A DNA stretch of 64,000 nt from Trichoplax adhaerens (taxonomy: Eukaryota > Placozoa > Uniplacotomia > Trichoplacea > Trichoplacidae): positions 1,412,911-1,476,910 of the forward strand of contig NW_002060944.1 in the NCBI RefSeq assembly GCF_000150275.1, given 5' to 3'. The notes beneath the pieces were generated by a model. It was not told the DNA's origin. It saw nothing but the letters and a program-made list of their open reading frames with translations, and searched no databases. The translations under genes and the position numbers were made by a program. This document shows positions 35,172 to 46,437 of the stretch, in pieces. Numbering within the stretch: position 1 is the stretch's first letter; each line of letters opens with the position of its first letter.

Positions 35172-35862
35172 TTGATTTGCTTTGCTTAGTTTTAATTTAT
35201 CTTTTAACCGTGGATTTTGCTATTATTCAATAGCATCCATTTTGAATGTGTGATTGCTTTATCAGATTACAATTTTAATCCATAAAATTCAGCTTTTATT
35301 GTACTCTACAGTATGTACTGTTAGTTCGATTCATGTGAAAGATTTTTGTGTTATAACTGTACTGCTTTAATATTTAGCATCAAGGATAATATAATGCTAA
35401 ATAATTCTTCAAATCAACTTGTTCCATGTAAATATATACGACGACACTTTGCTGATATAATTATTTTTAGGTGTATGTTAAATTTGTCATCCGTCTCAGT
35501 TAAATATTTGTATCCGTTTGGATTGGTGTTTGTTCTTGTAATCTTTAAGCTTCATCAATGTAATCATGACTTGCATTTGGGTCGTCAATACATGAAAATC
35601 GAACAAATCCGCAATTGAACAAGGAAATAACTTGATTAAATTGCCGAAATTTAGTTCAATCAATGTATTTATTTTATTTAGTAATTTTACTTCGGTATTT
35701 ACACGTTTAAGTATATCAGGAGTTATAATTTTATCTCGTATACCGCTTCTACTTTAAGATAATAGTCAACTTTGGCAGAGTATTCTCTTGTCAATGAATA
35801 GCCAACCATACACTTGTACTTTACACTTACGAACTATCTACTTTAATTATTAATTATGGACA
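35172..35862. other. Tail-to-tail 3' region between MAP2K4 and BRAT1
   Basis: The stop codons of the two convergent genes face each other across about 690 bp, which must hold both 3' UTRs and poly(A) sites. A 90-codon plus frame at 35346-35618 has no domain or splice support and is taken as chance. Confidence 0.5.
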
Positions 35863-38800
35863 TCAGTAACAATCTAGCAAGGTATCCTGATTGGCAATGA
35901 ATAATAAATCATTCATTAGGCGCTTTACATTAAAGTGACTTTGTCTGGCGTCATCGCACGCTTGGATTAAGTTGTGGTAGTTGGTGCTCATTATTTTTTC
36001 AAAAAATTCATTGCACGTTAAGTGATTATCTGGCTCTGTCTTGATACGATCGTCGAATTCTCTATAATATGGAAGATAGTAATTACAATGAATAAAACCA
36101 TAAGATATAAAATTTTATAAAGTAACCAGGAATAAACCTTAATTGCTCAGTAATTGCAGCTTTAGAATCTGCCAATAGGTCAAGATTCAATTTAGTTTGC
36201 AGAGATAATAGTATAGCACAACTCTCCTGCCGGATGACAACATCGCAGTCCTCTATTGCATCCTGAAGTGCAATAGCACACCCGCTAAGTACCAGTGATA
36301 ATATAATCTTACTATTATGACTAGTTATAGTGTAATGTTTCGCTGTAGCCTCAGTACAACTTTCTTGCCAGTGTCGCTCAATAAATGCTTTCCAAAACAA
36401 AAGTCCGCGTCTTTTAACTTCCCAGTCTAAATCATGGCAGCTTTGACGTAGAGTACTAGTAATATTACCTGTTGCACAATTACAACCAAGAAATAAATAC
36501 TGCGAGATGTCAAACCGCTTTATATTCGATACAGTTGAATTACATAACAAAAGAATTCATAATAATGTTAATGTACATACTTTCATTTCTTAATACGTTT
36601 ATAATATCTTGAGCTGTCTCACTTGCACAATTGCCTACATCTTTTAATATAAATCCATACTTGAAGCATTGAATCACAAGATCGATTGCACTGCGTCTTG
36701 CTAAAGCTTCCGTATCATTTAATATAATTTGAAAAACTGCATCAGAAATCTATAAAAGATTAAGATTAGAGTCACAAGATGCTAAGGAGATATCGTTTGC
36801 AAGGCATGTTATCCATAAGGATATGATACCTTATTTTCTTTGAACACTGGATCTAGATCATCAGGTTTAGAGATAGCACTGCATAGCTGGCACATAGAAT
36901 TTAACGCCGATGCTTTAACGAATCCTTCATCATCATTTGAGAGTTTCCAAATTTTTTCAACCAGATCACCATTGATTACTTGCTGGTATATTTCTTTGTT
37001 TCCTTAAAATATAAATTTACAACTATTGATCATGAGAGTCAGCTATTTTTCACTATTCAAAATTTATTAACCTTTTGCCTTTATAAATACACTCATTGCT
37101 AAGGCTATCCCAGAATCTCTTACTTCCCACCTTGCGTCGTCCAAGGCACAAGATATACAATGCAGTAAGTTGCATCCTTCGTTACTATTAAAAATGGCTT
37201 CAGTAGAGGAAAAGGTAATAGTTAACACACCTACTATGCATATCATTGATTTATTCATGATAACTCAATTGTAAATCTATAGAATACATATATTATTGTG
37301 CTACATTAAAAGGTTACCCTGATTGCTGCTAATTCTATATGTATCTAACAGTAAGATAATTTCATCATCGTTTAACTCTAACAAGATTTCCGATAACAGA
37401 TTCAAGCTTTTAATTAAGATCTAGAAGGGATACGAAAAATTAAATTAAATAAAAATAATCAATAGCAATTACAAAAGGTACTTTACGCACCGCCTCCTCT
37501 AGATCAATTTGGTTGATAGCGGCTAATATAACATAGACAGGGTCAATTGCTTCACCTAATTAAAATAATATACAGTATTACATCATCTCCATTAAGCAAG
37601 AAGTTCACATTATAATCGAAAATATGCAATCAAAAATAACATATTCTAGAGAGCTAACATCAGAAATTTTTAAGAAGTTGTGCACTATACCTAACAAGGG
37701 GCAAAATGGTAGTTGCGATTGTCGGATGATTTTAATTTGTTTAATAGAATGAGATACAAAATCTAATGCAGCCCTCGCAATTTTTATACTGCCAGTAATA
37801 TTATCATTAACTTTACTAATTGTTTCTTTAGTTAACAACGACGGACAACTACACAAGGCGAACAGTACGACGACAGAATTAATCCATGTTGCCGAAACTA
37901 GATCTTGGTAACCCTAACAGAAAACAAAAATTTAAATGTCTTTTTCTTACAAGAGGTTTGCAAAAATATTCGTTCAACCTTAACGATATAAATACATTTC
38001 ATAGGTTTATACTTCAAAGGTACTTCATTTACCATATTAAATAAATAAATAATGGACTCTATGGAATGACAAACTATTGCAGCCTGCGACTGTGCTTTTC
38101 CTAAAGAAACGGTTGTTAGGATGGAATCCAAATGTTTTTGGAGTGCCGATAATTGCTACGCACAAAATAGAAAAAAAACAATTAAAAGGTAATTCACTAC
38201 AGTCATTGCAGAATAATATCTAATTCGTTTCCTGTAATTAAATATTATAAAGGGATAAATGGCTAACATTTGATTATTCGCAATACATACATCTGCCAAT
38301 ATAGGCGCTTTTAAAATATCCAAAGAAATGTCAATAGATCTTTCTAAGCTAACATCTTGTTCATCCCTAGTGAACATCCCATACATAACCAAATGTAGAG
38401 GACGGTAGAGGATCTCAGATAGAAGCTTTGGATTGCATATTGATAATTCCCTACGCGGTAGGAGGCATCAAGGTTACACAAACTAATAAATGAACATGGA
38501 AGCATTCGATATTCGAATTGGTTACCTAGGAACTGCATTGTTGTAGAACGATAACGACGCACACAACTGCATTCCAGTTGTAATAAAACCTCTACGGTAC
38601 AGTGCTAATGGCATCGACAACCATGTAGTGGCAAGAAGATTGTTCGAATGATTGTCATGTTTGTGGTTTAATTTGCTACGATCTGAATTGACAAACGCAT
38701 TCCAATTTAAATCCCATGATCTGAAATAAGGCAGATTACAAGCAGAATTAATATGTATGATCATCATTTACAGTCAAAAGTATAAGCACTACTATGAATA

Positions 38801-40587
38801 AATAGTTTGATATCTAACAATAAGGATATACAATAAGTGCATGTATACAAATAGAATATAATCATTACGTAATAAATTTGCTGCAAATATTCTTGAATAT
38901 TGATGTTACTTGATTGCACGCTACAAAATCTCCGGTATGTAGAATATGGTGAATACAGCATCCAAGTGTAGGAAAACTGTTCAAAATTAGATGTAAACCT
39001 TGTTCATCAGCTAATGCAAGATAATCCACTATGATTGCTATTGCTGACAACTGACTATCAATACTAGCCAAAGATAGCTTAGACTGGGTAAGCAAGTTGC
39101 TGATTTCATTGATTACGTCATTATAATATTGCAAATCCATAGGTTCTTGATCACAGCTGTGCTCTTGAAAATGATGTCTACCGTGCCACAATAGATATTG
39201 GACAACAAAGTTAATCGCACTCTTCATAACAAATATACTATCATCACCAAGCGCAGACAAGCCAACCGTTACCATATCTATGAGACAAACCAAAAGTATT
39301 CAAGTAACATGTATAAATCTAGCGAGTAGAAATGTTGGCAAGATCTACCGTATACATGATACCCATAGCAGCCATAATTGCGTATCTACAGATTTCGAGG
39401 CAGACATTACATAAACAAAGTCTCGTACAGTACAATAGGCAACACTTTGTCATCGTGAAGGATTGCATCCTGCCACTGACAGATTTGATTACCAAAGTTT
39501 AATTGATTAATTCTCAAGTTATTGAAAGGTCAGAGCAAAGATAATTTCGATGTAAATCAGATATGAAAAGTCTTTCGGTGTAGTAAATTCGCATTAAATT
39601 TTACTTGATAAAAAATTATCAGTATCAAGCGCGTTGAATTGTAGTTGTATGTGTAAACTGATAGACTTACAGATGCTAACATAGCAATCAATGTTGAATT
39701 ATTTATTAAAATTTGAATACAGGAAATAGCTGTGAATGCAAACGTAGCAGTATAATAAAGTATTTGCGAACAGGTAGATTCTATTTTATATGGTAATCAA
39801 TTTATGATAGCGTCATCAATTTGCACCCTTCAAAGTAGTTGAATTATATATAGCCTTACTAATCTACTAAATTTTAGACAGGATTGAATTTATAACTATA
39901 ATTCAAAATTCATTATGTGATAACTATTGTAGGGTCGTTGGTGCCGTTTTATAGTACTGTATAGTGCAGCTCTTGATATTCTACAATGCTTTTAAAGCAC
40001 ATAAATTAATTCCATCAGACTATCAATCGGTTTAAACAACTTATCCTAGCAATTTCATGACATGATGTTATTATTATAATCAGCTATTTTCCATAAGCTA
40101 TTATTTCATGCATTCATTGCATCGATGAAATTGCATTTATTATCAACATACCTTTAGCAACAATCCAGTTAAAACTTCGACGACAAGGTATTAAATTATT
40201 GGCTGCTTTAAAATATGCATCCCGAACGGTAGCTGACTTCCAACTAGATTGTGAAGGCATGGAAGCCAACAAATCGAGTAGATTATATTGCCTTAGATTT
40301 TGCATACGTTGGAAATAGAAAGGCCATGCAGCTAACATGCCTATCAGTCTTATAGCGAAAGCTGTAATAACTGCCTTATCTTGGTCTAGGCTATCATAAA
40401 TAAATTGCAAGATCCAATCTTGGCCCAGTCTTTCAACCTGTATTTCACAGCGACATACAGTAGATAACCATGATAACAATTTTTCAACTGATGTATCATC
40501 AATAAAACGGCTAGGATCGCGCATAAAGGAATTTAGTACAGCCTTTAGCAGGTTGATATGCTCATCATCCAATTGCATTAACTCCAT
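35863..40587 (-). CDS. BRAT1: BRAT1 (BRCA1-associated ATM activator 1) orthologue
   Basis: BRAT1 is a HEAT-repeat protein linked to ATM signalling and, in vertebrates, to the Integrator nuclease INTS11/INTS9. Exons: 40587-40152, 39277-38869, 38720-38526, 38450-38291, 38155-38033, 37914-37691, ~37556-37490, ~37425-37320, ~37200-37067, ~37001-36831, ~36750-36595, ~36505-36138, 36061-35863. Family landmarks: VEKLLSWLSTVCRCEIQVE, ALGDDSIFVMKSAINFVVQ, IARAALDFVSHSI, DDARWEVRDSGIALAMSVFI, DEGFVKASALNSM, CHDLDWEVKRRGLLFWK and DCDVVIRQESCAILL. The protein ends ...NQDTLLDCY-stop; vertebrate BRAT1 also ends in DCY. The ATG at 40587 gives MELMQLDDEH; no better start was seen. The edges of exons 7-12 are approximate. 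Confidence 0.88.
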
Positions 40588-41235
40588 TGCAATGTCGCAT
40601 TTATGTACATCAATCACCCATCAATTTTGTGCTTGACCTTATAATCAATCGCGCAATTTTAAATTAAAAATTGAAGCTTAATAAGAAATCAACCTAAAGT
40701 TACTATTGCATTAGGATATATACATTAATTATTATTACTTATCTTTACCTGTATGGGCGAAACCTTTAGCTTGGAGCTTGCGTTTGCTGGGCAAAACTTC
40801 AATTAATTCTAGTACAGTACTTGCAAGGTAGCTGTCTACAGTCCACACACCGTGCCTAGACTGTAGAATCTAGTGTACTGTACAGTACAGTACTGTATTG
40901 TACTGTACACTGTACTGTACTTTGCTTGCTCTCAATACTGTACTGTATACTGTAGTATTGCACTACCAACTGACAAGTTTGTTTACTCACAGTAAATAGA
41001 ATAGGAAGAGTAATTGCAACAACTAATCATTTCAAAATTTCTGTAAGGGTAGGCCGAAAGTGATCTTATTTACCTCAACTAGATTATGTTTCAATCGCCA
41101 TCAGGAATAAAATACTATAGCAACTCCTCTACCATAATTATACTACTTGAATCGTCTTTCAAAGACATGCAAACTTCATCAAAAGACTCAGCTCCTTTGT
41201 TTATATACAAAAGGTTATATCTATCTCTCAAGGAA
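40588..41235. other. Intergenic between BRAT1 and tRNA-Gly, with palindromic GTACTGTAC cluster
   Basis: Positions about 40870-40945 are almost entirely built from GTACTGTA/TACAGTAC words in both orientations. The cluster lies about 300 bp upstream of the BRAT1 start codon. No coding exon was seen. Confidence 0.6.
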
Positions 41236-41306
41236 GCATCGGTGGTTCAGTGGTAGAATTCTCGCCTGCCACGCGGGAGGCCCGGGTTCGATTCCCGGCC
41301 GATGCA
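41236..41306 (+). tRNA. tRNA-Gly (anticodon GCC)
   Basis: This is a full cloverleaf of 71 nt including the discriminator A, with no intron. Acceptor stem GCATCGG pairs with CCGATGC. The anticodon loop CTGCCAC has anticodon GCC at 41268-41270. The B box GGTTCGATTCC is at 41285-41295. Compared with the vertebrate gene as I remember it, only the fifth acceptor pair differs, T-A there and C-G here, a compensated change. CCA is not encoded, as expected in eukaryotes. A T-run just downstream would serve as Pol III terminator. Confidence 0.97.
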
Positions 41307-41312
41307 ACTTAC

Positions 41313-41323
41313 TTTTTTTTTTT
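41313..41323 (+). terminator. Pol III T-run terminator of tRNA-Gly
   Basis: An uninterrupted run of eleven T begins six bases after the tRNA end, the standard Pol III stop signal. Confidence 0.85.
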
Positions 41324-41863
41324 CTTGCTTCTTTTTGGACTGCAGCCACATCGAATGAAATTAATAATTAATGAATTCATTCGATTAATTTTGCAAGAAT
41401 TTGAGGTTATTCGTTAATAAATGCAGCCACTACACGATACAATACTGTATTGCACCTACACTAACTGCATGTAATACATGTCATCTAGATTCTTTAGTAC
41501 AAAAACTACGGATGCAGCAACAGGAACCTTTCTTCACTATTCCCTGACAGCAACCACGTTTTGAAGTGCAGCAAATAGTAAAATGATTTTGTAAAATAAG
41601 ATATATATGTCACGGACAATGTATATACAGTATAACACCTGTAACTTTAAGCGGCTCGTAGCAATATAAAAATGAGGGCCAACTCGCAGTCTTACAGTAT
41701 ACAGTACTTGCTTTTTACTATCGATAGGCATAATCATGGACTACTAAATTTACGGTGATTTTATTAGGTCACAGCGTAATCTATGATTTACGCACAGCAT
41801 TAGCCTCCATATTGACTGTGGATAGCAAAAATCGCGTTTTTCAGAGATAAGAGAGGCTGTACT
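41324..41863. other. Intergenic, nothing recognised
   Basis: A 66-codon minus frame (41537-41737) lacks any domain or splice context. A few tacagtat words occur. No feature can be supported. Confidence 0.4.
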
Positions 41864-41880
41864 TTACGCTCCTATGATAT

Positions 41881-42165
41881 ACAAATTCCCAAATGTATCA
41901 ATAGAAGCATCAAAATTTGCCGTAGCAATAAACTGCAATGAGATACTTTCATGATCAAATTTTATTTTACTTTGGCCAAATGAGTCAGTAGAAACATCGA
42001 AATTTCCAGAAGCGATAAACTGCAATGTTTCCAATGAGATGCTTTCATGATCAAATTTTATTTTACTTTGGCCAAATGAGTCAATAGAAGCATCGAAATT
42101 TCCCGTAGCGATAAACTGCAATGTTTCCAGTGCGATGCTTTCATGATCAAATTTTATTTTACTTT
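41881..42165 (-). repeat. 96-bp tandem repeat that stays open as 32-aa repeats
   Basis: Two full units and two partial ends are present; the shared start tcatgatcaaattttatttt recurs at 41949, 42045 and 42141, exactly 96 bp apart. On the minus strand the array is open from 42121 to 41864. Each unit reads like QFIATGNFDASIDSFGQSK followed by IKFDHESISLET. Differences between units are mostly amino-acid replacing, so there is little sign of strong protein constraint. No ATG or clear acceptor precedes it and TAATAA closes the frame on the 5' side. It may be a tail exon of an unidentified gene or a minisatellite whose period is a multiple of three. Confidence 0.75.
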
Positions 42166-42684
42166 ATTAGCCTGACACTGAGCTAACGAATTCACCTTGA
42201 ATGCATACTCACAAAAATCATCGGTTTACGATAACACACTTTAGTTAATATCAGTTAGTTTACTTTGCATTTGTTAAAACTAGTTCACACGAACTACTGT
42301 ACAAATTGAGTTTTGAATAGCGTTATCCAGTGAGTATTAAATTATTACTACTATGTAGTTACTGTACATTATGAAATGATTTAAATTATGTTGCTCTTAC
42401 TGTCGCTAAGAATTTAATCGCACAGTAAGTCACAGATGAAGCCAGAATCAAAGCACTCCGCAACTAATGCATATCCAATTTTATAGATAGATAAGCGTAT
42501 ATAGCCCCAAAAATTAATTTAGTGTCATTTTATGCATTGCATTCAAAGTTTTCAGTTGAATGTGCAATCAAATACAGTCTATTTTGCTACATTCATAGAA
42601 TAGCAGTCAATAAACTGTACAGTACATCTATTATGTAGTTAGTATACTTTGCATTAGACTACAACAAAAAACGAATTGTATACC

Positions 42685-44988
42685 TCAATCTACTTTACTC
42701 ATTTTTTCACGAACACCCTTTGATGATGGCTTAATTAAACTTAGCGTTATCATTATTATTGAAAAAATGTGACCCCAATAATATAAAGAACCACTCACGG
42801 TTACTGTATTATCTATATCAAGAAAAATAAATCCTAAGCTGCTATATTCATACAATCTAATAGCGACAAAATTGGCTACAAAATGAAAGGCTTTGGAGCT
42901 GAAGGAACCACGAAAGTATGGCGAAAAAAAGGATAAAAAGCGATCTTGCCCAAGAGTACATAATAGAGTTGTCATAAAACTAAAGTAATAACCAGCACGA
43001 ATTCCATGCCAAAACGCACTAACGATAAAGAGTAAAACCAACCTGCAATTGATATTAATAAGAACGTCAGTGTACAGTATATTTAAAAAAGCATGAAAAT
43101 AATCTTTCATGTTTGTACTAATGTTTTGCAAAGCAAATATAGTTTTTATCTATTGTAGTATACCGTATTCTCACTATATTCTTGCTATCTTTGAATTAAC
43201 TAATACAACCCATAGCGAAATAGATTTTTAAAACATACCTGATAATATCGGGTAAACCTCGCAACCAATAACGGTAAATAAATGCAGATAACCACCACTG
43301 AACTGTCATATTCCAATAACGCATGGCTGGTCTTAATGTTGTTCCGGTTTCAATTTGGTAAATATCAAGATTGTAGACTGTTTCAAAATTATATTGATCA
43401 TTCTTACTGGTATTATCATCCAATGCAATCGTTGGACCAGCACCAGGACGAGGTTTAGTAGCCTCAGGGTAAGCTCCTAATGTTGCTATGACACAAGCAC
43501 TTTCAGCTAGTGCCCAACCGATATAAAATCGAAATCGAAATGCAATAAAATGAACTAACACATAAAATAATTTATCAAAGATAGTGCTATTATAAAATTC
43601 TTCCGATATGATATAAGCTGATCGATAGTTGCCAAGAGATAGTGAGATACCCACCAAGATAGGTACCCAACGCAATCTCTTCATTGCTGGCCACAGTACC
43701 TCAATCTGTCCTGCGTTTGGATTATCGATCATATCTTTGTAAACACGATATTGGAAATAAGGACCAGACAATAATCCACAATAGCAATATCCATATGATA
43801 AAAAATCGAACAATGAAGGTAAGGATTTGATGGGTAATCCAGGCAACTTGTTTACAACCACTGATTCAGTTTTCCTCAAGTGCCAAAAGTGCACATCAAA
43901 CGCTATACTAGCCATCTACAGCAAAATATATTGTAGTTATTGGCAATTTAAAAACACATTCTTTAGAATTGCAAATTAAATTTTTAGAATTTTATAACAC
44001 TAGTTCAGTATAATTAGAATGCCACGCTAACATAGTACCAACGTATCGTTACAAATTTAAAATCACATCCATTTTACGCTTATGTCGGCATTTACTATTA
44101 GCAATTTTTTAACTGTGACGTAGCGGCATTATTGCAGAGGATAACACGGCTGACGATATATTTATTGGTATATACAGTACTGTAAAACGAGAACTGTTAT
44201 ACATTTTTGAAATTGAAGTACGGTACCAGTCTATACACACTACTTTAGTTAGTTATCTGAAGATAAATAAATCAAGGAAGATTACCAACCGGAATAACGA
44301 ATGAACGATATGCTCAATGTTGCTAGTATTGTACGGTATGATAACACTTGGCCAAGGACCTTTGAGCAGTCCCTGTCTCGGCTAATGCTATTGCCTTTTG
44401 GCACAAGCTGATTTGCCAACCGTACCTTAATTGTCAGTATTAGCTGTATGGCGTTAGAATGGTTGCATGGTTTTGGTAAGCCAAAATAATGTGCTATTCG
44501 GAAGAATAGTAAATACAAAAACGAATACAAAAATCCTAGCGTATGGCAGTACCTAGAATGATATTGAAAAGAATCAATTTTAAGTGATATTATAAAGCGT
44601 ACACTTATTGGTACGATGAAATCATTTCCAACAGTTCAAAAAATTGTTTGAATTAACAGCGACTAAGCGTATCTGATCCAAGTGGGTCATATCCCAAATT
44701 AAATTGTACTTCATAATTTCTAATTACTGTCGAAAATGTAGCATTAGTCATCTTTTAGCAAGACTTGTCGACTCACCGATAGGGTGCAAAACGACAGATG
44801 ATGTAAGTGCCTAGTATAGTGACAAATGAATGAACAACATCGAATCCTATCGTAGCTATTGCTATGGATAAACCGATGGCAAAAGTCAACCACTGCCGAT
44901 GGACAGCACTCTGCACATTTTTAATCAAAAAGCCAATAGGTATAGACACCAGAAGTAATGAAACATAGATAATATCGTCTGGAGACAT
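42685..44988 (-). CDS. MBOAT7: MBOAT7 / LPIAT1 lysophosphatidylinositol acyltransferase
   Basis: This is a membrane-bound O-acyltransferase that puts arachidonate (or another polyunsaturated acyl group) onto lysophosphatidylinositol in ER membranes. Four exons, 44988-44777, 44552-44426, 43915-43239 and 43042-42685, close in phase to 457 aa (human about 472). It starts MSPDDIIYVSLLLVSIPIGF, matching the human N-terminus. Family blocks: SFLYLLFFRIAHYFGLPKP, SYGYCYCGLLSGPYFQYRVY, LGAYPEATKPRPGAGPT and MRYWNMTVQWWL. The catalytic pair is Asn315 in YWNMTVQWW and His351 in SAFWHGIRAGYY, spaced as in the family. Multiple hydrophobic segments are visible throughout. The ATG at 44988 is the first in frame. 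It is the neighbour of, and in the same direction as, the TRPA genes, with no evident functional link. Confidence 0.96.
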
Positions 44989-46437
44989 GACCAATATCGT
45001 TTGATCGCCACACCGCTAATCAGGAGTTAATAATATGATGAACACTAGTAAAGTACAAAACGTGTCAAAACGCCAGATCACCGAATTTCGCTACAGCATA
45101 GAAGCAACATTAAGTCAAAATGAGTCTTCTCCGTAGTAGAGTACTATGCTACTGTTCATAAAACTGATGCAAATTGATCATATACATCTTGTGAATAAGT
45201 AAGTTCAAAATTTTGATGTTGTACAGCTTTAGAAAACAGAAATTCTCGATGCACTTGCAGGTCAAAACGAAAATCGATATGGTAGCAGACGCTTAATGGG
45301 TCGGATGGAGGCGATCGCTAGTTTGAAGAACAGACTCGCAGTATACTGTATAGTAATATATAACAACATTAGTAATGCGATGATGACGTTTCAAATGCTC
45401 AGTCATTCAGAGACATGGCATTTACTGTTATGCATGCTAAGCTACGTATGAGACAGTGTATATCACACAGTATAGACCCTAAAACGATGTTTTAATTCAG
45501 AGTCTGCACGGTACTGTTCATCTTCTACCGCATCATAACGATTTGCAGTACCACTGCTCTCATTGATTCTCGTAGGTATAAATGTGTTCCATGAAAACAG
45601 ATTTCTCAATCCATGCAAAATACGTCAATGTATCTGCCAATTTCAACTATGTACACTACGATTCTAATTGTAATTTACTACTAGAACGTTAAAATAGTCT
45701 ATACAGATACGCATAGTCATAACGAAACGACCTGGCGATACTGCACCTTTAGGCCTTTGCATCCAAATAAACCTTGCTACGATAAAGTAAATCTATATTC
45801 GTTTAAACAGACGCTTGCTATATTTGGTCAATTTCAATATCTTCAGAGCGCCATTGCTCTACGTATAGTTAACTATACATCTTGTCGCAGATGTAAAAGC
45901 TTTAATATCTTTCCATGTTAGAACTATACGAAGATGCAAAAATTGAGCCAGAAGACTGAGCTATAATGGTAATCAATACAGTTTCGGCCAATGGTTATAA
46001 AAATATTCTTATAGGCAGTCAACATGTTATAATAAGGTTTCAGGAATCAAATAATGATTAATATCTTGCATAATGTGAAAAAAAAACATTCAAATTATGA
46101 TGAAAAATATTGAGACAATATATAACAAACTATCTTGACAAAATAAGCATATATATTAATGAACATCATTAATTACGATCCAGGACTGATTAAATAAAAT
46201 AGTATGATTGAATAATTAAACGTTAATTCTAAAATCAGTTATATTATTATTTTCAGCATATGAATAAATAAATTCTTTTCAAATTTATACTGTCAGTACG
46301 AAAAATTGAGTCCTTAATACACGATCACACCATGCCCCTAAATAAGGCCCTTATAATAAAAAATGATACATTTTTTCTCTGCAAGCTTACGCGTACATGT
46401 CAAATCACATAAACAATAATAAACCCTTAAGTTATAA
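44989..46437. other. Intergenic between MBOAT7 and TRPA copy 1
   Basis: No exon with splice support on either strand. It includes the MBOAT7 5' flank and TRPA 3' flank. Scattered tacagta words are present. Confidence 0.45.

Noticed and set aside
35346-35618. 90-codon plus frame downstream of MAP2K4
   Set aside because: It lies in the 3' flank, has no recognisable domain and is composed of AT-rich codons.
36083-36550. Reading the 155-codon minus frame as a separate gene
   Set aside because: It is one BRAT1 exon read through its donor at 36138 into the intron.
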